A DNA stretch of 64,000 bases from Ilyonectria destructans (taxonomy: Eukaryota > Ascomycota > Sordariomycetes > Hypocreales > Nectriaceae), in assembly GCA_020740775.1 (NCBI GenBank), contig JAHEWK010000002.1, forward strand, positions 4,774,001 through 4,838,000, read 5' to 3'. The translations under genes were made by a program, and so were the position numbers. Positions 12,498 to 22,677 of the stretch are shown piece after piece; the first letter of the stretch is position 1; each line of letters starts with the position of its first letter. Below the pieces are notes generated by a model, which ran no database searches, had not been told where the DNA came from, and saw only the letters and a program-made list of their open reading frames with translations.

Positions 12498-13121
12498 TCA
12501 CGACGCCCCCACATTTCCAGCGACGGGAATGTCAATGCCCGTCGTGTAACTTGCAGCATCAGACAGGAGATAAGCATATGCTCCACCAAGCTCCTTGGGG
12601 TCAGCCAGCCTGGGCATGCCGCCGTAGTATTGCATCTTCAAGTTCCAGTCCGGCGCCTGGTCAACAAAGTACGTCATGGCCGTCTTGACGAAGCCTGGCG
12701 AAATCGAGTTGACGCGGATGCCGTGCGCCCACTGCATGCCGAGCGTGTGCGTCATGTTCCGTACGGCGCCTTTGGTCGCGTCGTGGTTAGCGACGATGGT
12801 GTTGATGGCATTTTCGATGCTCTCTTCTGATGTAACATCGCAGTTGAGGTAGTGCAGGCCCTCAGGGTTGGCGTTCTGGATTGCCGTGAGCTCCTCACCG
12901 GGCTCAAACAGGTCAAGGCTGTAAATGATGGGGGCCTCGTTGGCAAGGCAGACTTCCGCAATGCCCAGCCCAATACCTCTGTTGGCGCCCGTGATAGCAA
13001 TGATCTTGTTCTCTAGGGAGACCTTCCAATTGTGGTTGGGTCCTGGTTGGGTGTTGAGGAAGGGCATCACCGCGTTAGCAGCTTGGGCAGCGACCTCGTT
13101 TGAGGTGCTATTAGCTGACAT
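12498..13121 (-). pseudogene. Short-chain dehydrogenase/reductase with deleted catalytic core
   Basis: An open 207-codon frame (Met at 13121; 25 more in-frame codons upstream to 13196). The N-terminal half is a clear Rossmann fold: KIIAITGANRGIGLGIAE (TGxxxGxG), then LNCDVTSEE. The C-terminal third is also clear: IRVNSISPGFVKTAM and LLSDAASYTTGIDIPVAG. The central part is missing: INTIVANHD runs straight into ATKGAVRNMTHTLG, so the NNAG strand, the catalytic Ser and the Tyr of YxxxK are gone, roughly 55-60 residues compared with normal family members. The deletion keeps the frame. No splice sites are visible that would restore the segment. The protein can hardly be an active reductase, so I list it as a pseudogene, although it could still be translated. 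It may be a remnant of the cluster that held the acyltransferase. Confidence 0.7.
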
Positions 13122-14016
13122 GATGAAATATGATCTGGATCTTCTGAGATTGTGAGGCGTGCGGCTTGCTGGCCTTGAAAATCGGGTATACTTCAATCGA
13201 GGCTGGCGCTGATCACGGTGGATCTCACGATGCTACCAAGTGAGCCGAATAGAAACCTTTGAGCTGCCGCAAAGAGGAGCCGGAAGGAAATGCCCGGTTT
13301 TGGGCGTCAATGCGCACCGGCAGCCCGGGGATTGACAGAAGGCCGCTTGATATGTTGGCCGCTGGTTGGCTTGAGTGTCTGTTTGTTTGCCTCGTATCGC
13401 ATGCTTCACGTAGCCGCCTAAAAATGTCGTCAGTTGGTTGGCTAGGCAGACAAATCAAGGCGGGGGTTGAAAGACGTGGCCTGATATGTCTCGTCAAACA
13501 CTCGTCTGTATGTGCGGGCGGCGGACAAGTGCTAATGTAGGGAGAAGAATAAAACGGCGATACTTGTCCGGAATCTGGGAGGAAAGTATGCTATCTAAGA
13601 TCAATAAAGGTAATAGGTATCCAAAGCGCTCATTCTTGCATTCACTCTGCACTTGGGGGAGTAATCGTTTGGGTTACACTGCACCCACATCCCAGTCTGT
13701 ACCGACATGTTGGACCAAGACAAACCGAAACCTACAGTGGTGTAACTGTGGCTTGCCGGCGTGTTTTTTCCACAGTTTCCACGGATTTCCATCTTGGACT
13801 TGCTGCTACAGGTACCCGTCAGCTTGGGGTTTGGCAAACAATAACAAAGAATCCGCGTGAGCGATGATGATTGCCAACGACAATGAGATGAAGAAACCGC
13901 CTAGCAAGTCGCTCTTCTATTGCGATTCGTAACTCTCATTTTTCTACTTTACAACCACGTCTAGCTGCTTGATTCGCAACTGCTGGACCTGTACCTGCGT
14001 TATTTAGTCTCTGATC
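13122..14016. other. Intergenic region between divergent genes
   Basis: Presumed promoters of the leftward SDR remnant and the rightward chromodomain gene. The frames at 13225-13860 show no domain. Confidence 0.45.
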
Positions 14017-15066
14017 ATGGTATGCACCACCGACAATTGATCTGCTGCGTTCAGCCTCTATTTTAGCTCGCACACCAGCCCTAACCACATCCTCATCCTT
14101 GCGATACATAAATGCTAACCACCGAATCTACAGACGCCCACATCTGGCCACCAAAATCACGCCACTTCTCCTAATGGGCCCGACTTCAACGTCACCAGCC
14201 AAGTGAGGGACCGGGAAACCAACGCTCACAACGCATTTGGACAAGGACGGAGCAGGGACGAGGATGACTACCCCACGACAACCGGCGGCCAAGCATCGCG
14301 TCGCATTTCTCTCAGACCAGCGATTCGATCACCGTCGATCCATACCAGAATAAGTCGCAGAAGCATCAGTGTGGCTAGCCAAAGCGCCATCATCGAAGGG
14401 GAAGAGGAGGAAGCCGACAGCCGCGATATGGCCACCTATCGTCAGCGCGTCGATCCCAGAAGTCTTTTCTCGCCACCATTTCCGCCCGATGACGACCGAG
14501 ATACTCCGCCGTTCTCCTCTCACAATAGCGACAACGACTTATTTCACGGATGTGAATCCTGGGGGGTTCTTGATCCATCTAAGAGTCAGGATGAGCATCA
14601 GGAACGTGATTACTCAGAGTACCTTCTTACGCGCCAGGCCAGAAATCTCACCCAGGGGAGTGATGGAACCTCTTCTGTCATCATCACCAATCATCAACGT
14701 CGAGATCCCTACGAGCTCTTCAACTTACGGATCACCGAAAATGGCTTTACGTGCTGGCGCCGCGAAGAGAGCGTCGAGGCTGACGACCGCGCCGCTGTGC
14801 ACAACTACTGGGCCAACCTACCTGGTGGACGCGAGGGCGCCATGAAGCACGACGTGTGGTACATAGTAGATATCGAAGCCCATCGTCCCTCAGACACAGG
14901 TCATTTAATGAAGGTCCTCTGGCTCGGATCCCCCGTCAGAAACTGGGAGCCTGCCCATCGCGTCCGCCAAATTGCGCCCGACCTGCTTGATGAGTACTGG
15001 GAAGGATTGGCTGATAAATATCAGAGAGCTTGCAGAGAGGAGGGGAAGCTGCGTCGGTTGGCATGA
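14017..15066 (+). CDS. Chromodomain protein with a start-codon-only first exon
   Basis: The frame 14134-15066 is open but lacks a good ATG at its head. Upstream, ATG at 14017-14019 is followed at once by a canonical donor (gtatgc). A 114-nt intron with branch gctaac and acceptor ctacag ends at 14133, which joins the start codon in phase 0 to the long exon and gives 311 residues. The C-terminal 60 residues resemble a chromodomain: VWYIVDIEAHR, then MKVLWLG, NWEPAHRVRQ and LLDEYWEG, matching the usual YeVEkIl / vkWkGy / tWEP / ll.eyw pattern. The rest is polar and Ser/Arg/Asp-rich and probably disordered. A chromatin-reading role is inferred; the aromatic cage is not fully conserved, so methyl-lysine binding is uncertain. 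Some fungal chromodomains come from Ty3/gypsy integrases, but no retroelement sequence is next to this one. Confidence 0.68.
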
Positions 15067-16820
15067 TTCGGCGGGACTGAAACGTTGACTGAGAGAATAG
15101 TTGTGATGCTGGGCTGGAGGTCCAGACGTGGCTAGCTGTCTTTGTTGTCAACGCGCTGTTGTCCTACCAAAATGTAAACTCATGACTCTCGTTCATCGAG
15201 AAAGGCGTCATTGGATTTTGTTGACATTCCGCCGATGTCGCGTAGGTATTTCATAATTAGTCTCTCACTAGATTCGGCAATGAGTTGGTAGATGGTCTAG
15301 ACGGATTTGCCAGAGACCGTCAAAAATTATTCTTTGAGGATGCGGAGACAGAACTTGCCAACCTCAACATTGCCTATTTTTTTTTCTTTTTCGCGAAATG
15401 CTCTATAGAGGAGGCCCGGATGACTTTCCACGCTCTTTGGAGGCTTCGATTGATGCTAGTGAAGAGGGACAAGGCCTTGCAGGTGTTACAGACAAATATG
15501 TCCAGCCTTGCGGGTTCATGTGCTCACTATGGGCAAGCCAGCTGACTGCGACCTGTACTTTGTCGTGGTTTGTCAGCTTTACTTTCTCGTGTTCTCGGAG
15601 GGCAAGATTTACATTCCACAAAGGTTGTCCCGCCTGCGCTTGCGCCCAACAGTACACGGCTCAGAAGAGATTGCTCGCACGGAATCTTGGCGCTATCGTT
15701 ACGAGCTCGAGTCGAACAACAACAGCAAATTCAATCGTGCGAGCACTACCGAACCTGTCTCGCGCTCACAGAGGCAAGGTTTCCGGACCTGTCCTCGGAT
15801 TGATTGCAGATAGGATTCGGATTGGCATGAAAGGCAGCTGAGGCGTTTGCTAAAGTGGCAACTCATTGTCAGGCTAATACGTCTAGACCTGACTGCATTT
15901 TGACAGCCTTCCAAATTCTTTTCAGCGCATTTGTCCTCGTGTATCAGCCGGCGAAAGATGACCTGGGTGCTATCTCTCTACTTCCTCAAATGATCTCAAG
16001 AATGAAGAAAGAACCGGCAACGAGATGCGGGCATTGAATAATCTCACACGTAAACTACGTTTTGGTTGCGGTCAAACACATGTATCTAGCAGAGATGCTT
16101 TACGAGCGTGCAAATGGTCACCAAGGTCATGATCACAGGAACCAGGCGCTGCATACGCAAAGGGAGTTTCTCCATGCTTTCAACCTCAAATCCACCCACC
16201 GCCCCAAGTATCTGGATGCCTGGACGTGCAGATGGTTGAGAATATGTCGCGCATACATGCTTGGGAGAATCAATGGTGAGATTGGACCCGATGTTTCGTG
16301 CGAACTGTTCCCGTTTGATACTCTTTGGCCGTTGTTTAACGGGGATCATGATGAGGTCGACTCCCTTGACTTTCTGTATTCGCAAAACTATACTAATAAT
16401 ATATCCCCTTTCATATAACTGATGATATTGAGTAAAGCTAAAGAAACAACCAAATATATCCCCTTTCACTTCGCCTCGTGGACCAGAACTGAACTGCCAG
16501 CACCAGATGCGCCAAATTCCTGATACTCTAGGGCTCTAGCTTGGTGTCATCCTAGACTTTTCGGGACCGAGGGTACGTCTAGATCGGGTTTGCCCCTATT
16601 GCTAGGCAATGCACGTTCACCAAAGTTCATAAAAAGACGGGCTGGATTTAAAGCATTGGAACAGGGAGTCATGCCCATGCAGTAGCGTTTCGGTTGAGCT
16701 ACTGATGCTTCGATGTTCGAGAAGAGGGTAGTGGAATTATAACCCAAACAATTAAATTCTTTCCAAGTAACATGACATAGTCCTCTGATGACGTTCCCTA
16801 GGATTATCTTTGCTAACCCT
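15067..16820. other. Gene-poor region, no supported gene
   Basis: Overlapping frames at 15285-15914 and 16062-16469 run on both strands, give no recognisable domain, and include a run of phenylalanine codons from a T-rich tract. Bases 16547-16820 are open in the permease frame but lie beyond its spliced stop. Confidence 0.45.
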
Positions 16821-18424
16821 CTAAACTGATCTGCAGGTGAATGGTGCGTGGTCGCTACCGGTTGAGATTTGGTGATTCTGTGAATAATTAGCAATCTTGT
16901 CATCGCGCGAGCTTCACCAGTGAGGCGGCTTACAATATCGACAATGGTGGAGTATGTGCCGCCGACCAGGACTACAATTCCGATAACGAAGACAATGATG
17001 CTTCCAATGCTCATGGCGATATTCTCTCGAGCATACCACTTTCCCTTGCACAGAAAAACGAACCACATAATACCGGGGATATAGAATGAGAAACCCGAAA
17101 CGAAAAGCGCGGAACAGAGTGACAGGAGGTCGGAGAAGATGGGAATGGTCTCGGCGATGATCCATGCGATGATTGTGAAGACGGCGACAATCAAGATCCA
17201 GCTAGCCCAGCCGATAGGAGTGTTGATGTAGCGGTGAATCGAGTTCTTGTAGATTCGGCCATGGACATAGCGGAGGGCAACAGTCGAGTTGATAGAGCCC
17301 GAGATGAAGATGACAGGCAACGCAATGCCGAAGGCGATTTTCGAGATAAGATCGCCAGCAGAGAGCAGAGCCGGCGACTGAACGGTAGACCCAATAAAGG
17401 CGTAGCAGAGCGCACCAGTCAGGGTGTAGATCAAGACCTGCATCACACCGTTCGCCCAGATGGACTTCATGAAATCCTTGGGTGTGTGCATCTCATCCAT
17501 GAAGGAGAACTGCCCAATAGCAAAGCTGTAGGCGAAGACAATGTTGCTGACGGCAACAAATGCCTCGGAAAAGCTCAGATCGTCCTTGGGATAGGCAGAC
17601 CACGTAACGCCAGACAAACCGCCGGGTGAATCGCTAGCCTGAATAGCCGTTGCGATAATGGTGAGTCCAATTGCGGCAAGGATAGAAACGAAGTCGATGT
17701 AGCCAAGGATGGCAACTTCAGTGAATGAGGGAGGAATCGCAAGAATTAGAAGGATGATGGCCGAGACAGCGGAGAAGGCGATCGAACAGACATGTCCTCC
17801 GTTGATAGTGACCAGGGCAATGCTGCCAGTCAGAGCGTGCGATCCAACGACGAGAAGCAGCTCCAGAACGAAGGCAGCACCGAAAATCTCGTATCCCAAG
17901 CGGCCGAGTCCGATTTTGCCGAGCAACAAACGTCCAGCGTCTGCGTAATGCGAAATGTCGGGAAACGCCAATTTGACTTCACCGACAATGTAGCTAGTGA
18001 ATACAGCAGCCAAGCCCAGGAAAACGGTCAGAAAGACGCCGAGGATCATTCCTAACGTGTGAAAGGCACTAGGAAGACTGAGGGCACCAAGGGCGACGGC
18101 TTCCACGACCAGCACGATGGACAGACGCTTCCAGCCCAACCGGTGGAAGTGGGCGTTGCCCTCGGTAGCAATCTGCTTCATCCGGTCATCGTTCAGTTCA
18201 CTCGACTCGCCGAAGATGTTGTTGTTGTCGTCCGTGTTGTCAGGGTATGACTGCGTTGGTGTCGCGACTTTCTGAAGACCGGCTTCAGGGTCCTGTTGCT
18301 GGTTCTTAGCAACTGAGGGCGGCGCGGCGGCAATATCTTGGCCCATGTTGATATGGCAGTCCAGCAGTCGCTGAACGGAATTGGTAGAATGCGGGTGAGA
18401 AGAACGAGGAGGTGTGGGGGACAT
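16821..18424 (-). CDS. Mtr-like amino-acid/auxin permease (Aa_trans family)
   Basis: Minus-strand transporter of the amino acid/auxin permease family, close in layout to the fungal neutral amino-acid permease Mtr. About eleven hydrophobic helices follow a polar N-terminus; typical segments are LGALSLPSAFHTLG and FAYSFAIGQFSFMDEMHTPKDF. The unspliced frame runs on to 16547 with an unlikely polar tail. A 56-nt intron at 16933-16878 (donor gtaagc, branch gctaat, acceptor cacag) restores an end of NHQISTGSDHAPFTCRSV with a stop at 16821, like the FTC-type ends of the family. Exon 1 is 18424-16934. The Met at 18346 has a stronger context (AACATGG) and gives 489 residues; the Met at 18424 gives 515. 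Likely plasma-membrane proton-coupled uptake of neutral or aromatic amino acids. Confidence 0.88.
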
Positions 18425-19536
18425 GGGAACGAGACAACGGGGTCGAGGGGTATTACTTAAGAGGACAAGGACTGACTCCGGAGAGCGGAGATGGATGACA
18501 GAGCTTGATTGAAAGTCTACATAGGGCGCAAACTACATGATATCAGAGCCCACATGGTTCAAGGAGTCTGGGGTGGCAATGGGCCAGAACGTAGTTGGAA
18601 ACACGGAAGGCTCCACAAGCCGCACGCGGCAAGCAAGGTGAACCTGGAGACAGAGGCTGCGCGTGACGACAGGTACATGATATCTATTCCCTCACTAAGA
18701 GACGGGTTGCTAGGGAGTTCCGATAAGGTCAGAGCGGCTCGGCATTGGCGATAGTGAGGCGGGTTGGCTCGGGATTTCGAATCCTCTGAGTCGTACTCCG
18801 TAGAGCGGGTCAGGTTTACGACCGTCTTATCAGCAAGTGGCAAGTTAGAACGTGCAAAGATCCGCATGCGGCCAATGTTGAACGTTACAGCCCACTGAAT
18901 ACGGGTAAAATGTTGTACGTAAAAACGCGCTTCGTCGACGTAAGAGCTCGCGTTCACCGGCGTCGTTACGTCGTGGAAACTCAGCCATTGGCGAGGGCCC
19001 CTGGAAAATATGTCATAGAATGAAAAGATGGCCCCAGCCAAATTGCTGACTCCTGCTAGACCGGCCGAAGTGGAGCAGAACTTTTCTCGATCCATTCTAG
19101 AAGCTCCAACGGATCCGACGAGACCCTCTCAATCCCGTGGTAACGCCGTCAAAGTGGAGTTATCGCGGCCCACCCGAGACGGCCCTTGACCCGTTAGGTG
19201 CCGCGTCGGTAGAAGAGTTTTTCTCTCGACGACGCGACGTAGGATGCGGATCATCTCATATCTGCAGACGCCCCGGAATCTGGCCTCTTCCAATGTCCAC
19301 TACGAGATAAACGCGGGGGAAGTGGCATGGTTCAGCTTGATCCTGGAACTGATAAGCTGGGGAGAGTAGCTTCTTAACTAATGCCATCACCCAAGAATTA
19401 CTCAACCTTGACACATTGAAAGGACCCGATTTTTAACGAATTTCTGATTTTGGGGATTTACGAACACGATTTACGGCGATGTTCCAATTTTGGTCCCTGA
19501 AGATCGTGTTTTATAGCCGCTGTAACTGGGAATTAT
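18425..19536. other. Intergenic region upstream of the permease
   Basis: Promoter side of the permease and 3' flank of the next leftward gene. A 178-codon minus frame (18559-19095) shows no domain and was not accepted. No repeats noted. Confidence 0.45.
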
Positions 19537-22190
19537 TCAGGACTGGTCTTTGTCATGTTCACTTCTGTTCGTCAGGTTTGGTCGTAGCAGATTTGCGTCC
19601 CTGACTCCGCAAGCCACGGCAAAGCTGATGAACCAGACTACAATCATCAGAAGCAGTGACAAAAGCACTGTTAACAGTGGGCCGGAGACGGTAGTCGGAA
19701 CTGGAAGAACAGCGAGAATCAGGCGCTACCTCGTTGTCAGCATTATAAACAGGAGAATGATGAGGAGTCTTTGCTTTAACATACCGTCATTTCCATCACT
19801 GCAATGACTAAAAGAAGCATGATCACGGTTAATATCAACCCAACTACGGTAAGGTTATATCCACTCTCTCTGAAAAGTCTTCCAATTAGGATATGACGAA
19901 ACATCATCAGCAGACTCAACAGAGCCAGCACCATTAAGATAAGAGACAAAATGATATTTAGATGGAGAAAATCCACACGATTATGATACTACCTCGTTGT
20001 CAGCATCATTACCAGGAGAATTATTAAAGAGCATTGCCTGTAACATACCGCCAGTGATGTAGTGATTGACACAACCAGGGCCAAGCTGCTAAGGGTCAAT
20101 ACTACTTTAGGGAGGATACCCAATGGTGTGTCGGGATAGATTATTTGCTCAGTGCTTTCCCAAGAAGCACTTGTGTGTTGACGACGCATTGAGCGAACTC
20201 TCAAATGTTCGTCGGATTTTAGTATCGTTTGCACATCCATTATTCCGAGGTGGTATGGATTTGATGGAAGGACGCCATTAACCTGAGGCCCCGAAACACT
20301 CACGATCTCAGGATAAGAAGATTCGTAGGGGTTCTTGGTTTCATGGCTGGCACAGAATTCGATTCTGTGAATAGACCAGTCACAGGATTTGATATTCCGA
20401 AACAAACGCTCGGCAGTCATCATGAGAGCATATGGCTCCGTTCGAGATACTGCCATGATCATACCGCAGAGAAAGGACTTTCTGACTACCCATGAACCCG
20501 ACGTCCCGGATGCTATTCTCATCAGCTATTTCGCTTGAAAATCCCAATGGCCTCATCAAAACTCACCCAGCCGAGAGGCAAATTTGACTTTGCGCAATGA
20601 AAACACCTGCCCATGAACAGCAAGACATGTGGAGCCTGGAAGGAGTTCGCCCTTCAATTTAGGTTGAACCCCGAGTTCAATCGTTACAGGACCTTGGACG
20701 AGGTCAGCGTCCCGTTTGAATCCCGTTATGACCTGGCCCCTCTTGGTTGGTGTTGGTGATTTGATGGTGTAGGAGCTAGGCATCGCGAAGCCAGCAGCTG
20801 TTTTGAGCGGCAGCAAAGCATGATCTATGTCTTTAGAAGCGCCTCTGGAGGGTGATTGATCTGGCTGGTAATATCGCGTACCACCATAATCCGATTGAAA
20901 TGATGCTCCGAGAAAGTTCAGCGATGTGCCAGTGCTGACACTACACCATTCAGAAACAAGGAGAGGGTCTCGAAACCCAGCATAATCCAATGACATAACA
21001 TCTTGGTCCTCCATGTCGCTGTCATTATCAGATGATGTTTCTTCATCGTCTTCATCATCAACTTCAGATTCCGAGATGGTGATATCACTATCACTGACTT
21101 CTGAAGGTGGAGACTCAGACAAGGTGCTTTTGCACGGCTGAATGACGAACTGGTTCGGAACAGGCAGGTTATTCAACATGCCATGAGCTGTTGTGACTCC
21201 ATACTGAGCCGCCGTTCCATTGATTGAAATGGCACCTCCGATACGGCCAATATGATGCAAGTAGGTATCGCCAGCTCTAATAGTGGAACAACATAGGAGG
21301 CCACTAGCTGTTGTTGCATCATGTGATGGGATTTCGATGTTGATGTAAAGCGTGATGTCCTCAGCGAGCTGGATGCCATTGGTGAGGTCCAAGATGTTCA
21401 CATCCATCGTTTCCTCCACACTAGCCAATTCGGGAGAGCCTTCGTGGACTTCTAATGGTAGCTTCAGCCAAGTGATATCATTCATGGCGGCTTTGACATC
21501 CTTGCAAGCCCAACGGCTGCCACATAGAATCCATACACTAGGCACGAGGGTGATACATCGCGCATCACGAGGAGCCCTACCCGACATACGTAGTTCAAAG
21601 AAGACATTATGGTCTTTCGAAGCGACGTGAGACCGAGCTCCTCGATCGATACTCTTCCGATATATGTCCATCGTGACTTCCGTCAGGTCTGTCATGAGTC
21701 GCCCGAAATCCTTTGTGTTCCATTGTTCCATTATATCGGATGGAATTTTGGCGTCATCACCTTCAGCTAGATACACGCGAGCTCCTTTGAGGCGTTTGAA
21801 CAGCTTCACATTTGTTGGGTTTATAGGGCGTTGAGAAATGTCTTGGAAACTAGGCGCCTCTGGTATTGAGGTTGCGGTGCTGGGTCCACCGTTATTTATG
21901 ATCTGAGAAGTTCCACTGCCGATGGACGACGATGTTGATGAAATGATGGAATCGACACCAAGTTGCGCCGATCCCATGTTGCTTTCTTCCGGGCCCCGTT
22001 GGCTCGCATCTTTGAGTCTCCAAGGAGTGGCATATCTTAGATGTATCCAGCTCTGCATTCGTCGTTGTATACTTTGTTTCCAAGACATTCTTTCGAGAGG
22101 CAGGTGAGGTGGGACAATTGGAATTATCGCTGGATCGACAATGGGACAATTATCTGTGGCTTCCTCATCTCCATCTTCAGTAGAGCGCAT
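19537..22190 (-). CDS. Trypsin-fold protein with four C-terminal membrane helices (module A)
   Basis: Four exons on the minus strand, 22190-20567, 20512-20049, 19988-19785 and 19725-19537, all joins in frame, about 826 residues. After an N-terminal domain (residues about 150-290, also seen in the module B partner) comes a trypsin-like fold. The likely triad is His336 (GVTTAHGM), Asp456 (DIDHALLPL) and Ser546 (GTSGSWVV). The residue before the serine motif is Thr where family members usually have Asp (GDSGSW). A Ser/Asp/Glu-rich insert lies between His and Asp. Hydrophobic helices follow at about 674-696, 703-727, 741-764 and 781-803, suggesting membrane attachment. Introns 2 and 3 are near copies of each other. 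The gene is divergent from the helical gene at 22678. The frame extends upstream to a Met at 22328; 22190 has a better start context. No described family name is recognised beyond the peptidase fold. Confidence 0.75.
19726..20120 (-). repeat. Duplicated exon-end plus intron unit inside the module A protease gene
   Basis: Intron 2 (20048-19989, 60 nt) and intron 3 (19784-19726, 59 nt) both begin GTATGTTA, share TTCTCCTG in the middle, and end in the same 18 nt, GCTGACAACGAGGTAG with the two bases before it. The coding sequence just upstream of each encodes a hydrophobic helix of similar length with a similar Val/Thr/Leu pattern. This points to tandem duplication of an exon end together with its intron, adding membrane segments to the protein. 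Confidence 0.75.
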
Positions 22191-22677
22191 ATTAGATCGA
22201 GGCAGGATTGAACGATGAATGATGCCTCGAATAATGAAATCGCTGACGGGAAACAAAGGGAGAGGTGGAGGCGGTCCACAACTGTAAACAAAAAGAGAGG
22301 AGGAACAACGGCAGTCGCCACCTAGCATCAGATACTGGAATTGACTGTTGTCGATGAAATTTTAAAAAGAGGCGTATGTTCAGCCTCACTCATCTGAGGT
22401 GTCGTAATCATGGCGGTCAGCGGGCGGACAAATCAGACGAGGCACCCAATCATGTCAGGTCGTTGTTGATTATCTCACTTTCAAACAAGGCGTCTTACCC
22501 CGCTTAGGCATCAATAGAAACCCGACGCAGTTTTGCCTTGTGGCGCTCTTATGTGACACTAAGTTAGTTTAGAGTAAAGTGTCCGCGAACCATGGGGAAG
22601 CCCGGAATGCATAAATTGAAGGGTTGTGGCGACTTCAAACTCGCCCGGCACGCTAGTTGACAAGAACAACAAACACC
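22191..22677. promoter_or_regulatory. Bidirectional promoter of module A
   Basis: The 487-nt gap between the divergent starts at 22190 (minus) and 22678 (plus) must hold both promoters. It contains the 19-nt element at 22437-22455 that recurs in the module B promoter. If translation starts at 22328 instead, the gap is 349 nt and still contains the element. Confidence 0.65.
22437..22455 (+). promoter_or_regulatory. Shared module element, copy A
   Basis: Reads ACGAGGCACCCAATCATGT. The same 19 nt with one C-to-T change lies at 27045-27063 in the other module's promoter. It contains a CCAAT core. Around it, ATGGCG and CAGCG upstream are also shared with the other promoter, so the conserved block spans roughly 45 nt. 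Function as a regulator binding site is inferred. Confidence 0.65.

Noticed and set aside
18559..19095. 178-codon minus-strand frame upstream of the permease
   Set aside because: No domain, irregular composition, and it lies where the permease promoter and leader are expected.
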